Origin: Xanthomonas sp. Leaf131
GTDB lineage: Bacteria > Pseudomonadota > Gammaproteobacteria > Xanthomonadales > Xanthomonadaceae
NCBI RefSeq assembly: GCF_001423495.1
Contig: NZ_LMOG01000020.1
Span: 62,001-126,000 of the forward strand
Reading direction: 5' to 3'
Length of the DNA stretch: 64,000 bases
In this document: piece by piece, positions 1-8,791 of the stretch
Layout of the letters: every line of letters starts with the position of its first letter
How positions within the stretch are numbered: the stretch's first letter is position 1
Notes under the pieces: generated by a model
Told to the model about the DNA's origin: nothing
Seen by the model: the letters and a program-made list of their open reading frames with translations, nothing else
Databases searched by the model: none
Translations under genes and position numbers: made by a program

Positions 1-1165
1 CGGCGGATTGGTGTTGAACCTGATGCCGTGCGTGCTGCCGATCCTGTCGCTGAAGGTGCTGGGCCTGGCGCATAGCGGCGAGAGCCGCAGCCATGCGCGC
101 AGCCATGCCATCTGGTACTCGCTGGGCGTGCTGGTGTCGTTTGCGGCGATCGGCGGGCTGGTGATCGGGCTGCGGGCGGCCGGGCAAGCGGCCGGCTGGG
201 GTTTCCAGCTGCAGCAGCCGTGGTTCGTCGCCGCGCTGGCGTATCTGATGTTTGCGGTGGGCCTGAGCCTGTCGGGCGTGTTTACGCTGGGCAGCAATCT
301 GGGCGGCATCGGCCAGTCGCTGGCGGCGCGCAACGGCCCGCTGGGCGACTTCTTCACCGGCGTGCTGGCCTGCGTGGTCGCAAGCCCCTGCATCGCTCCG
401 TTCATGGGCACCGCACTGGCGTACGCGTTCACCGCGCCTGCGCTGCTGGCCATGCTGGTGTTCCTGGCGCTGGGCCTGGGCCTGGCGCTGCCGTTCCTGC
501 TGATCGGCTTCATTCCCTCGCTGGCGCGGCGCCTGCCCACGCCCGGCGCGTGGATGGAAACGCTCAAGCAGGTGCTGGCGTTCCCGATGTATCTCACCGC
601 GATCTGGTTGTTGTGGGTGCTGGGCAAGCAGCGCGGTGTGGATGCGCTGGCGCTGATGCTGGTCGGTGCCACCTTGCTGGCGCTGGGCCTGTTCTGCTTC
701 GAGCGCAGCCGCTGGAAGAGCCATCGCCTCGGCATGGGGTTGGCTGCGGTGATGCTGGTGCTGGCGATCGTGCCGGTGGTGGCGGTCACCCGTCTCAGCT
801 TGCCGGCCGCCACCGCCGCCGAAGGCGTGGTGACGTTCTCGCCACAACTGCTGGACCGCCTGCGCGCCGACAACCGCGTGGTCTTCGTCAACATGACTGC
901 CGACTGGTGCGTGACCTGCAAGGCCAACGAAAAGAACGTGCTGAGCAGCGCCGAATTTCGCGATGCGTTGCGCCGCGTCGATGCGGTCTACATGAAGGGC
1001 GACTGGACCAATGTCGACCCCAAGATCAGCGCCTTTCTCGACCAGCACCAGGCGGTCGGTGTGCCGCTGTATGTGGTCTACGGCCCCGGCACACCACCGG
1101 CGGTATTGCCGACGGTGCTGACCAACGCGATCACCGAGGATGCGTTGTTGCGCGCTGCGCGGTGA
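1..1165 (+). CDS. dsbD: Thiol:disulfide interchange protein DsbD, C-terminal part (gene cut by window edge)
   Basis: The reading frame is open from base 2, so the signal peptide and periplasmic alpha domain lie outside the window. What remains is the polytopic beta domain followed by a periplasmic thioredoxin-like gamma domain. Both membrane cysteines are visible, one in NLMPCVLP at the very start and one in ASPCIAPF, and the gamma domain carries WCVTCK near base 905. In the family, electrons pass from cytoplasmic thioredoxin through these three cysteine pairs to DsbC-type isomerases and the cytochrome c maturation pathway. The family is clear. Whether the product is full-length DsbD or a shorter ScsB-like variant cannot be judged without the N-terminus. 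Confidence 0.93.
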   Translation, partial: GGLVLNLMPCVLPILSLKVLGLAHSGESRSHARSHAIWYSLGVLVSFAAIGGLVIGLRAAGQAAGWGFQLQQPWFVAALAYLMFAVGLSLSGVFTLGSNLGGIGQSLAARNGPLGDFFTGVLACVVASPCIAPFMGTALAYAFTAPALLAMLVFLALGLGLALPFLLIGFIPSLARRLPTPGAWMETLKQVLAFPMYLTAIWLLWVLGKQRGVDALALMLVGATLLALGLFCFERSRWKSHRLGMGLAAVMLVLAIVPVVAVTRLSLPAATAAEGVVTFSPQLLDRLRADNRVVFVNMTADWCVTCKANEKNVLSSAEFRDALRRVDAVYMKGDWTNVDPKISAFLDQHQAVGVPLYVVYGPGTPPAVLPTVLTNAITEDALLRAAR

Positions 1166-1204
1166 GCCAATTGCGCTGTACTCGCGTTTCCACACCAAGG
1201 GACA

Positions 1205-1888
1205 TCAACGTTTTGCCGGCTGCCATCCTGCCTCCAACGCTTCCCTTGAACTACAAAACATCCGCTCGCCACGCGCTGGAGCAATGGAGGTGCGGTCGTA
1301 ATCGCGCTGACCGGGCATGTGGAAGATCTTTTTCCCTTTGCTAGAGATGTTTCCTTTGACCTTGCAACCGGCGGCGACAGCAGTCGATGCATGGGCTGAT
1401 GCGTTAACCGATGACACGCGCTTGGCGCGTCGGAAGTCCGATGGCATCTGAAAGGATCCGCTCCAGATGTTGCGCTTCTGCTGCTGGGCAATGCTTTCGT
1501 CTGCCACGAAGGACGTGGCGTATTGGCGGTACGCCACTGCCCAACCCGAGCGAACCATCCAGCTGTTGACGGACTGTCCTTGAACAAAGCACTCCGCAAC
1601 GACTCGGCCATAGCGATCGGTGTCGTGCGACGCGCAGCGCACGGTTTTGTCCAACAGATAACTATCCAGTGCTGCAGCTGAGCGTCGGCCACAAGGCCAG
1701 GTGCGCCCGTCCTGGGCTATGCACTGCTGTGCGCTTTCCGGGGCATCGATGCCCCAAAGACGGATGCGCTTTTGAGCGACTGTGATGGTATCTCCATCGG
1801 TCACCGTCGCGCGACCGATGAGCTCTTGTGCGAAAACGGATGGAGCAGTAAACACGAGCAAAAAGAACAACGAACATCTGAACGACAT
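1205..1888 (-). CDS. Secreted thermonuclease-family (SNase-like) nuclease
   Basis: About 227 residues. An N-terminal signal peptide (hydrophobic LFFLLVFTAPSVFA, then cleavage before QE) precedes a staphylococcal-nuclease fold. The SNase active-site pattern is readable: VTDGDT, then IRLWGIDAPE, then DRYGR, which supply the calcium-binding aspartates, the glutamate and the arginines. A further ~70-residue C-terminal part (CKVKGNIS ... MFCSSREALEAGW) is a cysteine-containing extension often attached to such nucleases. Substrate is inferred to be extracellular or periplasmic DNA/RNA. I chose the ATG at 1888, 9 bases after AAGGAAG; a TTG nine bases upstream is in frame but too close to that site. 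It is convergent with dsbD. Confidence 0.88.
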   Translation of the reverse strand: MSFRCSLFFLLVFTAPSVFAQELIGRATVTDGDTITVAQKRIRLWGIDAPESAQQCIAQDGRTWPCGRRSAAALDSYLLDKTVRCASHDTDRYGRVVAECFVQGQSVNSWMVRSGWAVAYRQYATSFVADESIAQQQKRNIWSGSFQMPSDFRRAKRVSSVNASAHASTAVAAGCKVKGNISSKGKKIFHMPGQRDYDRTSIAPARGERMFCSSREALEAGWQPAKR

Positions 1889-2189
1889 CAACAGCAACTT
1901 CCTTCAAAAAATCGGCAATGCGCAGTCCTTTTTGCTCGCCTTGTTTGCAACATCTCAGCCGGTTGGCTGTGTCAGGCCGGCTCCATCGGCCTGATCGCTG
2001 GGCAAGCAACACATGCGAGCCCAGACGGGCCCGGCACTGTAGCGGGATGCCGCTGCGAAAGGCAGGGCGATGCCCACCCCTGGTTGCCAGGATGACGCTC
2101 ACCTGGCCGCCGACGGCCAGATGGTCAAGTGTCGACTCCCCGCAATTCAGTGCCAGCAAAGATTGGAACTCTGCGGTGGATGTCGATCA
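1889..2189. other. Intergenic stretch of about 300 bases, no gene recognised
   Basis: This lies between the nuclease start and the decayed peptidase. Open frames occur on both strands, but none has a recognisable product or a good ribosome site. Part of it may be the eroded 5' portion of the prolyl oligopeptidase remnant that becomes recognisable from about 2190. Confidence 0.4.
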
Positions 2190-2875
2190 CGGGCACGCTC
2201 ATCCCGCCGAACTTGCTGCACCGCAGGTGGTACGAAGCCTCATTGAAGCAACGTCAAAAAAGCGGGGTTTTCGCCTTATCCAATATGCGTGGCGGCGGCA
2301 AGTAGTGTCCGCGCTGGCACCAGGCCGCGCTCAAAAAACCCGGCACACGGCCTACGAAACATGGCCGCCCTTGCGCAGGATCTGATCGCGCGCAAGATCA
2401 CCTCCGCCAATCACCTGGCCATGCGCGGCGGCGGCGGGTTGATGGCAGGCAACATGCTGACCCAGTCTCCGGAGCTGTTCGAAGCGGCGGTGATCGAAGC
2501 GCCGCTGCTGGACATGCGGCGCTACAACCACCTGCTGGCAGGCGCATCGAGGATGGACGAGTACGGCAACCCGGATACCGCCGACTGGTCGTTCATCCAG
2601 ACCTCTCTCCCTGTCACCTGTTCGACCCAAACAAGCGCTATCCACCGGCGATCATTCTGACGTCCACGCGCGACAATCGCGTGCACCCCGGGCACGCCCG
2701 CACGATGGCCACCAGGATGTTGGACGCCGGCAAGGACGTCGTCTTCGACGAACGCACCCAGGGCGGGCATGCCACCCCCGCGACAACGCAAGGCCGACCA
2801 TCGCGCCGCACTGCTGTACACCTCTCTGTGCGGCATCTTGGAGGCAACGCCATCGCCCGCGAGCACGAGTAGCTC
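2190..2875 (+). pseudogene. Decayed prolyl oligopeptidase (S9 family) C-terminal fragment
   Basis: Homology to the S9 catalytic domain can be followed across changing frames. GVFALSNMRGGG (about 2255-2308) leads into a TAG stop where the family has E-Y-G. WHQAAL-like sequence then shifts frame near 2355. AAL-AQDLIARKIT, GNMLTQSPELF, PLLDMRRY and LLAGASRMDEYGNPDTADW follow to about 2600. A second frameshift near 2610 leads to DPNKRYPPAIILTSTRDNRVHPGHAR and a final GGH. The nucleophile motif GGSNGG has become GGGG at about 2431-2442, a six-base in-frame loss that removes the catalytic serine. The N-terminal propeller is absent. With a stop, at least two frameshifts and a missing nucleophile, this cannot encode an active enzyme. 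Confidence 0.85.
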
Positions 2876-2924
2876 TTGCCGCCGATGCCTGTCGCGCCGG
2901 GCGCGGCACGCAATCACTGCGAGA

Positions 2925-2955
2925 TTTCAATCAATCGTTTAAAACAGCTATAACT
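2925..2955 (+). promoter_or_regulatory. Possible promoter for aroQ
   Basis: TATAAC at 2950-2955 is a reasonable -10 element about 65 bases before the aroQ start. The -35 region (TTTCAA or TTCAAT at 2925-2931) is only a weak match at 18-19 bases spacing. This AT-rich patch stands out in otherwise GC-rich DNA downstream of the pseudogene. Confidence 0.35.
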
Positions 2956-3020
2956 TCTGCTATCTGGACAGCATCGCCCACATCGCGCAGACTTCCGGCC
3001 TTTCCGCTCTTCCGGATGTC

Positions 3021-3467
3021 ATGGCTCACCTGCTGCTGTTGCATGGCCCCAACCTTAACCTGCTCGGCACCCGCGAGCCGGACGTCTACGGGCGCACCAC
3101 GCTGGCGCAGATCGATGCGGCCCTGGTGGACCGTGCGCAGGCGGCCGGGCACAGCTTGGCCTGCCTGCAGTCCAATGCCGAGCACGTGCTGGTGGAGCGC
3201 ATCCACGCCGCGCGCGAGGACAGCACCGCCTACATCCTGATCAACCCGGCCGCCTTCACCCATACCTCCGTGGCACTGCGCGATGCGCTGCTGGGCGTGG
3301 GGTTGCCGTTCGTGGAAATCCATCTGTCCAATCCGCATGCGCGCGAGCCGTTCCGCCACCACAGCTATCTCAGCGACAAGGCCGACGGCGTGATCAGCGG
3401 CTTCGGCGCAGACAGCTACCGGCTGGCGCTGGAAGCGGTGATCGCGCGCCTGGAGCGCGACGCATGA
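3021..3467 (+). CDS. aroQ: 3-dehydroquinate dehydratase, type II (AroQ)
   Basis: 148 residues, the usual size of the dodecameric type II enzyme that converts 3-dehydroquinate to 3-dehydroshikimate in the shikimate pathway. Diagnostic blocks are all present: [20 protein letters not shown] near the N-terminus, holding the lid arginine and catalytic tyrosine; [18 protein letters not shown] in the middle, with the catalytic asparagine/histidine region; and FVEIHLSN...REPFRHHS, which binds substrate. It sits 97 bases upstream of accB in the same orientation, an arrangement common in gammaproteobacteria. Confidence 0.97.
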   Translation: MAHLLLLHGPNLNLLGTREPDVYGRTTLAQIDAALVDRAQAAGHSLACLQSNAEHVLVERIHAAREDSTAYILINPAAFTHTSVALRDALLGVGLPFVEIHLSNPHAREPFRHHSYLSDKADGVISGFGADSYRLALEAVIARLERDA

Positions 3468-3564
3468 CACCCGCAGGGCCGACGCCGGCGCACGCGCCGA
3501 CGGCCTGACCCCATTCCGCCGGCAACCGCCGGCACTCTCCACCGATTCACCTCATGAGGCCCGT

Positions 3565-4050
3565 ATGGATCTCCGCAAAATCAAGAAACTGATCGACCTG
3601 CTCGAAGAATCCAATCTCGCCGAAATCGAGATCAAGGAAGGCGAAGAAAGCGTGCGTCTGGCGCGCGTGCCCAAGGGCACGACCGTGCTGAGCGCGCCGG
3701 TGCAGCAGTACGCACCCGCCCCGCTCGCGCAGGCCCCGGCCGCGGCCGCCATGCCGATGCAGTCGCCCACCGAAGCCTCCACCGGTGGGGCAAAGCAAGG
3801 CGCCGCACTGCCGGAAGGCCACGTGCTGCGCGCGCCGATGGTCGGCACGTTCTACACCTCGCCCTCGCCGGACAAGCCGGTTTTCGTCACCGTCGGCCAG
3901 CAGGTCAAGGCCGGCGACACCCTGGCCATCATCGAGGCGATGAAGATGTTCAACCCGATCGAAGCCGACGTCTCCGGCACCATCGTGGCCATCCTGGGCG
4001 AAACCGGCCAGCCAGTGGAATTCGATCAGCCGTTGTTTGTGATCGGCTGA
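3565..4050 (+). CDS. accB: Acetyl-CoA carboxylase biotin carboxyl carrier protein (AccB)
   Basis: 161 residues. The N-terminal ~35 residues form the amphipathic dimerisation helix region. An Ala/Pro-rich flexible linker (about residues 45-85) follows, then the biotinyl domain, with the biotin-accepting lysine in [15 protein letters not shown]. The protein carries CO2 on biotin between AccC and the AccA/AccD carboxyltransferase in the first step of fatty acid synthesis. accC lies downstream, but a four-helix-bundle gene separates the two, an insertion into an otherwise highly conserved gene pair. Confidence 0.97.
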   Translation: MDLRKIKKLIDLLEESNLAEIEIKEGEESVRLARVPKGTTVLSAPVQQYAPAPLAQAPAAAAMPMQSPTEASTGGAKQGAALPEGHVLRAPMVGTFYTSPSPDKPVFVTVGQQVKAGDTLAIIEAMKMFNPIEADVSGTIVAILGETGQPVEFDQPLFVIG

Positions 4051-4052
4051 TT

Positions 4053-4086
4053 GACGGGAATCGGGAGTGGAGAATCGGGAATCGGC
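4053..4086 (+). repeat. GGGAATCGGGA-type intergenic repeat, left copy
   Basis: Runs of CGGGAATCGGGAGTGGAGAA and ATCGGGAATCGG lie directly after accB. A related sequence in inverse orientation lies at 4464-4500, so the gene at 4067-4456 is bracketed by inverted copies. The GTG start of that gene falls inside the repeat, so its first codons are repeat-derived. Similar sequence recurs at 9822-9845, 11604-11632 and 53793-53825. Confidence 0.75.
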
Positions 4087-4456
4087 AAAGCGGCCTCATG
4101 AACGCCTGGAGGCGTGGCGCGATTCCATGGCGCTTGTGGAAATGATCTATCGGTTCACCGAGGTCTTTCCCGAGCAGGAACGCTACGGCCTGACGGCGCA
4201 ATTGCGCCGTGCGGCCGTCAGCGTTCCGTCGAATATTGCCGAAGGTGCGGCGCGACGTTCTACTCCCGATTACGCGCGGTTTCTCTCAATTGCGCGCGGC
4301 TCGCTCTCCGAACTGGATACACAGGTCCAGATCGCCGGACGACTGGGTTATAGCAACACCGAAGACGAAGACATCGTCGGCCAGCAGGTCGACCAGGTCT
4401 TCGCCAAGCTAACCGCATTGATGAATGCCTTACGCAAACGTGGAGCCGCACCATGA
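4067..4456 (+). CDS. Four-helix-bundle protein (23S rRNA intervening-sequence / S23 family)
   Basis: 129 residues. The pattern is typical of the family: RLEAWRDSMALVEMIYRFTEVFP, then ERYGLTAQLRRAAVSVPSNIAEGAARR, then FLSIARGSLSELDTQVQIAGRLGY. In the family this forms a pentameric bundle of four-helix monomers. Members are encoded in 23S rRNA intervening sequences or as free genes, and their function is not established. The start is a GTG inside a repeat, 16 bases after accB; the stop is 42 bases before accC. Bracketing by inverted repeats suggests it arrived as a unit. Whether it has any role in carboxylase expression is unknown. Confidence 0.85.
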   Translation: MENRESAKRPHERLEAWRDSMALVEMIYRFTEVFPEQERYGLTAQLRRAAVSVPSNIAEGAARRSTPDYARFLSIARGSLSELDTQVQIAGRLGYSNTEDEDIVGQQVDQVFAKLTALMNALRKRGAAP

Positions 4457-4463
4457 TGCCCGC

Positions 4464-4500
4464 TTCTACCCATTCCCCATTCTCGACTCCCTATTCCCAT
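4464..4500 (-). repeat. GGGAATCGGGA-type intergenic repeat, right inverted copy
   Basis: Read on the minus strand this gives GGGAATAGGGAGTCGAGAAT followed by GGGGAATGGG, the inverse partner of the copy at 4053-4086. It runs right up to, and includes the first bases of, the accC ATG. No purine-rich Shine-Dalgarno sequence is left in front of accC; the bases immediately upstream are CTCCCTATTCCC. Confidence 0.75.
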
Positions 4501-5866
4501 GCTCGATAAAATCGTTATCGCCAACCGAGGTGAAATCGCGCTGCGCATCCTGCGCGCGTGTCACACGCTCGGCATCCGCACGGTCGCGGTGCATTCCACG
4601 GTCGACCGCAACCTCAAGCACGTAGCCATGGCCGACGAGTCGGTGTGTATCGGCCCGGCCGCCTCCAGCGACAGTTACCTCAACATCCCGGCATTGATCG
4701 CCGCGGCCGAGGTGACCGATGCGCAGGCCATCCATCCCGGCTACGGCTTCCTGTCGGAAAACGCCGACTTTGCCGAGCGCGTGGAAGAATCCGGCTTCAT
4801 CTTTATCGGCCCCCGGGCCGAGACCATCCGCCTGATGGGCGACAAGGTCGAGGCGATCCGCGCGATGAAGGCCGCCGGCGTGCCGTGCGTGCCCGGTTCG
4901 GGCGGCCCGCTGGGCGATGACATCGTGGCCAACACCAAGGTGGCGCGCGAAATCGGCTACCCGGTGATCATCAAGGCCGCCGGCGGCGGCGGTGGACGCG
5001 GCATGCGCGTGGTGCATTCGGAGGCCGCGTTGAAGGCGGCCATCGAAACCACCAAGTCCGAAGCCAAGGCCGCTTTCAGCAACGATCAGGTCTACATGGA
5101 GAAGTTCCTGGAAAATCCGCGTCACGTGGAAATCCAGGTACTGGCCGACGGCCAGGGCGGTGCGATCCATCTGGGCGAACGCGATTGCTCGATGCAGCGT
5201 CGCCACCAGAAGGTAGTGGAAGAAGCGCCGGCCCCGGGCATCACCGAAGAACTGCGCAACGAGATCGGCAAGGTCTGCGTGGATGCGTGCATCCGCATCG
5301 GCTACCGCGGCGCGGGCACCTTCGAATTCCTGTTCGAAGACGGGCGTTTCTATTTCATCGAAATGAACACGCGCATCCAGGTGGAGCATCCGGTCACCGA
5401 GCGCATCACCGGTATCGATCTGGTCTGCGAGCAGTTGCGCATTGCCGCCGGCCGCAAACTGACCATCAAGCAGAGCGACATCGTGCTGCGCGGGCATGCG
5501 ATCGAATGCCGCATCAACGCCGAGGACCCGGAAACCTTCATGCCCAACCCGGGCCTGATCACCGCCTTCCATCCGCCCGGCGGTCCAGGCGTGCGGGTGG
5601 ATACGCACATCTACGCCGGCTACAAGGTGCCGCCCAATTACGACTCGATGATCGGCAAGCTGATCGTGCACGGCCCGGATCGCGAAACCGCGATCGCGCG
5701 CATGCGCGTGGCGCTGAGCGAGATGGTGGTGGACGGCATCAAGACCAATATCCCGCTGCAGCAGCGCATCATGCGCGACAAGGGCTTCCAGGCCGGTGGG
5801 CAGAACATCCACTATCTGGAAAAGCGCCTGGCCGAGCGCAAGAACAAGTCGATCGCGCTGGTTTGA
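4499..5866 (+). CDS. accC: Acetyl-CoA carboxylase biotin carboxylase subunit (AccC)
   Basis: 455 residues, full length. It carboxylates the biotin of AccB using ATP and bicarbonate. Recognisable blocks are the N-terminal [17 protein letters not shown]; the ATP-grasp loop [13 protein letters not shown]; the [20 protein letters not shown] region; the active-site [16 protein letters not shown]; and [14 protein letters not shown]. The start ATG is preset by the family's N-terminus even though the upstream inverted repeat leaves no Shine-Dalgarno sequence, so translation may depend on coupling to upstream genes or on other features. A strong terminator follows. Confidence 0.97.
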   Translation: MLDKIVIANRGEIALRILRACHTLGIRTVAVHSTVDRNLKHVAMADESVCIGPAASSDSYLNIPALIAAAEVTDAQAIHPGYGFLSENADFAERVEESGFIFIGPRAETIRLMGDKVEAIRAMKAAGVPCVPGSGGPLGDDIVANTKVAREIGYPVIIKAAGGGGGRGMRVVHSEAALKAAIETTKSEAKAAFSNDQVYMEKFLENPRHVEIQVLADGQGGAIHLGERDCSMQRRHQKVVEEAPAPGITEELRNEIGKVCVDACIRIGYRGAGTFEFLFEDGRFYFIEMNTRIQVEHPVTERITGIDLVCEQLRIAAGRKLTIKQSDIVLRGHAIECRINAEDPETFMPNPGLITAFHPPGGPGVRVDTHIYAGYKVPPNYDSMIGKLIVHGPDRETAIARMRVALSEMVVDGIKTNIPLQQRIMRDKGFQAGGQNIHYLEKRLAERKNKSIALV

Positions 5867-5885
5867 TCGCAGTCTGCGGATAAAG

Positions 5886-5912
5886 AAAAAGCCCGGGGAA
5901 CCGGGCTTTTTC
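5886..5912 (+). terminator. Rho-independent terminator after accC
   Basis: The stem AAAAAGCCCGG / CCGGGCTTTTT with a GGAA tetraloop ends in a T-run, 20 bases after the accC stop. It is nearly symmetrical, so it could also act on minus-strand transcripts arriving from the gene at 6136-6501. Confidence 0.92.
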
Positions 5913-6135
5913 TGTTTCGCGCTACGCTTTTGGTAATCACACTTATTGTCGCGAGCGAGCTGCTGGCAGCTCTATTGCGCGGTGCGGCGATGGCAATCCA
6001 GGTAGCAGGGTTGCCGGCCGATGCGTTGATGTCGATAGCGTCGCGTTGCCGGGTGCCGCGGCAGCGCGCAGTCGTGCATCACGCGCACCGCATCACTTCA
6101 CATTGCGCACCGATGCCCAACACACCGCGCATCAC

Positions 6136-6501
6136 TCAACGCCGCGGCGCAGGCGGCTGCTGGCTGCCCGGTACCGGCACGATACCGCTCGACGATGACG
6201 GATCGACCACGGTCATGGTTTCGGTGGAACCATCCGGCCACACCACCTGAAAGGTCGACCCGGCCGGCAGTGTCGAAAACGGCATCGCACTGCTGGCGCG
6301 ATACACCGCCGCCACCTGGCTGGCGCCGTGCCGTCGCTGCTGTTCGTCGGCGCTGACCGTGGTCGACTTGACCGACAGCGGCTGGTAACGGTGATCGGCG
6401 GTATCGATCATCACAATGCCCACGGCCGCCGCCGAATACGCCACGAACAACGCGACCCAGAACCAGAACTTGGCGCCATGCGCCAACCGACGGTAATTCA
6501 T
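6136..6501 (-). CDS. Hypothetical single-pass membrane protein
   Basis: 121 residues with no recognised domain. A short basic N-terminus is followed by one transmembrane helix (FWFWVALFVAYSAAAVGIVMI, about residues 11-32) and an exported segment of about 85 residues ending in a Pro/Ser/Arg-rich tail. The exported part contains a repeat-free VVWPDGSTETMTVVD stretch. Its ATG overlaps the stop of the upstream gene by four bases (ATGA), so the two are co-translated. The topology suggests both act at the cell envelope. Confidence 0.7.
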   Translation of the reverse strand: MNYRRLAHGAKFWFWVALFVAYSAAAVGIVMIDTADHRYQPLSVKSTTVSADEQQRRHGASQVAAVYRASSAMPFSTLPAGSTFQVVWPDGSTETMTVVDPSSSSGIVPVPGSQQPPAPRR

Positions 6502-7424
6502 GATTGCGCTCCCGGCTCGGATACCAATGTATCGACCATCTCATCCACCCTATCTGCTCCCTGCCGCGGCACCGCGGCGTCGAATACGAATGACACAAAA
6601 TCCTGTGCGCTGTTGCGCGAGCAGATGCCCGCATTGGCGCAATAATTGGTGACCAAGTTGCTCTCTGCGCTGCAATCCAGACCCAGCCGGCATGCAGCGA
6701 CCTGCCAGGCCAGTTCGGCGAACTGATCGCCGGCCACATAGCCCTGCAGACTGTCGTCGCCGCTGGCGCGCGCGCCCATGGCCGGGGCAAGCGCCAGATA
6801 GGCTTCCGGATCGCGCGAGGCCAGCACGCGCTGCACCAGCGCGCGTTTGTAGGTCGGCGATGTCTGCAGCGGCTCGCCCAGCGCAAGCAACGCCGCCTCG
6901 GCAGCCAGATTGCCGGCGCGCGCAGCGGCCCGACGTTGCTGCGCCACCAGCTGCGGGCTCACTCCATCGCTGGGCGCAAAACCGGCGCAACGCTGCGCCA
7001 CGCGCGCGCGCGCTGCGTGCATCGCCACCACGCCTGGCGTGTGTTGCGCGGCGATCCATTCGCTGTCGGCCGCGTAGCCGGCCGGGCTGGCCGCATAGGG
7101 CGCGCAGTAATCGTAGACACGGCTCAGGCGCCAGCCCGCCTGCGCATCGCCGGCACGCACCTGCTGCTGCAAGTGCTGCGCGTAGCGATACAGATCCGGT
7201 TGCGCGTCCACCGCATCGCGATCGGGCAGATGCAAGGCAGCGCTGCGTTCGGCAGGCGCGTGTAGTGCTGGCGCAAACAAGCTTGCCTGCGTGCTGCTTG
7301 CAGGGGCCGATATCGCTGCAGCGGGCGACTCGGTCGGCTGCACGCGCACATGCCACCACGCTGCCGCTGCCAGCGCAGCAGGAGCGAGCAACAACCAAAG
7401 ATGGCGGGCACGAGCAAGCGGCAT
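6498..7424 (-). CDS. Hypothetical exported, helical-repeat-like protein
   Basis: 308 residues counted from the ATG at 7424, which is followed by a signal or anchor segment (HLWLLLAPAALAAAAWW). An in-frame upstream extension has no supporting features. The mature part is Ala-rich and helical, with cysteines near the middle and C-terminus (e.g. CRLGLDCSAESN and NYCANAGICSR) that may form disulfides. No named family was recognised. Some spacing of A/L-rich helices recalls Sel1/TPR-type repeats, but no consensus repeat could be set. It is translationally coupled to the membrane protein at 6136-6501. Confidence 0.65.
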   Translation of the reverse strand: MPLARARHLWLLLAPAALAAAAWWHVRVQPTESPAAAISAPASSTQASLFAPALHAPAERSAALHLPDRDAVDAQPDLYRYAQHLQQQVRAGDAQAGWRLSRVYDYCAPYAASPAGYAADSEWIAAQHTPGVVAMHAARARVAQRCAGFAPSDGVSPQLVAQQRRAAARAGNLAAEAALLALGEPLQTSPTYKRALVQRVLASRDPEAYLALAPAMGARASGDDSLQGYVAGDQFAELAWQVAACRLGLDCSAESNLVTNYCANAGICSRNSAQDFVSFVFDAAVPRQGADRVDEMVDTLVSEPGAQS

Positions 7425-7858
7425 GAACAGCAGCGACCCTGGCGCGGGAAAGCCCCGCAGCGACGGCGCGGAGTCTAGCACCCACCTTTCGCACGCCGCG
7501 GTGCGCAAGCGGGCGCGGCCTGCGCAAACTGCGGGAAGTGCATTGCATGGAATGATGGTCTGCGCGCGATGTGAAGTGAGTGACGCGCTGCGGCGATTTG
7601 GTTGCTGATACGCAAGCGTGCGGCACGCCCTGCAGCGGAACACGCGCCGGCCGGATGCGTTGACACGGGGAGCACCGCACCACCGGCGCTCGATGCGCTG
7701 CGTCTTCGATGCCGGTGCCACGTCTCGACATCGATCTTCAACATCAACATCATCATTGCGCACCCATCGTCCAGACCGCCCCCTTCCGCGACTTCACGCA
7801 AGAGCCCGCCTGTACGAATGGTCTACGATGCACGCTTTCGAATTGCCCAACTGCCACG
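7425..7858. other. Intergenic stretch of 434 bases between divergent genes
   Basis: This separates the start of the exported protein at 7424 from prmA at 7859, so it must hold both promoters. No convincing -35/-10 pair, repeat or RNA was identified. Open frames through it have no recognisable product. Confidence 0.4.
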
Positions 7859-8779
7859 ATGCCGTTTCTTGAACTGACCCTGCCCTGCTCCGACGCCACC
7901 CAGCCCCGTTACCAGAATGCACTGGACGATATCGGCGCGCTGGCAGTGACCCTGCTCGACGCCGATGCCGATACCAGCAACGAGCGCGCCATTCTCGAAC
8001 CCGGCGTTGGCGAAATGCCGATGTGGAACACGATGGTGCTGAACGCGCTGTTCGATGGCGACAGCGATGCGCTGGTATTGCTGGCTGCACTGGAAGCGTT
8101 CGACCCAGGCCTGGACTGGAGCCAGGTCGCGTTTCGCATGGTCGAGGACACCGACTGGGAACGCGCCTGGATGGATCAGTTCAAGCCGATGCAATTCGGC
8201 GCGCGCACCTTCATCGTGCCGTGGAACCACGACCTGCCAGAGGCCGCGCAAGCACCCGACGCTGCGGTGGTGCGGCTGGATCCGGGCCTGGCCTTCGGCT
8301 CGGGCACGCACCAGACCACCGCGCTGTGTCTGCGCTGGCTTGACGGCCTGGCCGGCAGCGGCCAACTGCAGGGCCGCAGCGTGCTCGATTTCGGCTGCGG
8401 CTCGGGCATTCTTGCCGTCGCCGCGCTGAAGCTGGGTGCCGCCAACGCGGTGGGCGTGGACTACGACCCGCAGGCGGTCCTTGCCACCGGCGACAATGCC
8501 GAGCGCAACGCCGTGCAAGCGCAGTTGGCGGTGTATCTGCCACAGGACGAGCCGGTGCAGACCTACCCGGTGGTGGTCGCCAATATCCTGGCCTCGGCGC
8601 TGGACACGCTGGCCGAAACCCTGGCCGCACGCGTGGCACCGGGCGGGCGGATTGCGCTGTCGGGCATCCTGCAGGGGCAGGAAGACGAGCTGGTGGAACG
8701 TTATGCGCCCTGGTTCGAGCAACTGCGTTGCGAACGCGACGAAGACTGGATGCGCATCGAGGGCGTGCGCCGCAGCTGA
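7859..8779 (+). CDS. prmA: Ribosomal protein L11 methyltransferase (PrmA)
   Basis: 306 residues from the ATG at 7859 ([19 protein letters not shown]), matching the family N-terminus; longer in-frame starts would add an unlikely tail. The N-terminal substrate-recognition domain is followed by a class I SAM methyltransferase domain with [19 protein letters not shown] (motif I), GVDYDPQAV (motif II) and [11 protein letters not shown] (catalytic region). [18 protein letters not shown] is the family signature. It trimethylates lysines and the N-terminus of L11. Convergent with 8792-9298, leaving only 12 bases. Confidence 0.96.
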   Translation: MPFLELTLPCSDATQPRYQNALDDIGALAVTLLDADADTSNERAILEPGVGEMPMWNTMVLNALFDGDSDALVLLAALEAFDPGLDWSQVAFRMVEDTDWERAWMDQFKPMQFGARTFIVPWNHDLPEAAQAPDAAVVRLDPGLAFGSGTHQTTALCLRWLDGLAGSGQLQGRSVLDFGCGSGILAVAALKLGAANAVGVDYDPQAVLATGDNAERNAVQAQLAVYLPQDEPVQTYPVVVANILASALDTLAETLAARVAPGGRIALSGILQGQEDELVERYAPWFEQLRCERDEDWMRIEGVRRS

Positions 8780-8791
8780 CGCATTAACCGG

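Noticed and set aside
1662..2159. 165-residue minus-strand frame upstream of the nuclease
   Set aside because: It overlaps the nuclease 5' end in another frame and has no recognisable domain.
4466..5812. 448-residue frame antisense to accC
   Set aside because: High GC removes stops from the third frame; composition is His/Arg/Gly-rich with no domain, and accC is certain.
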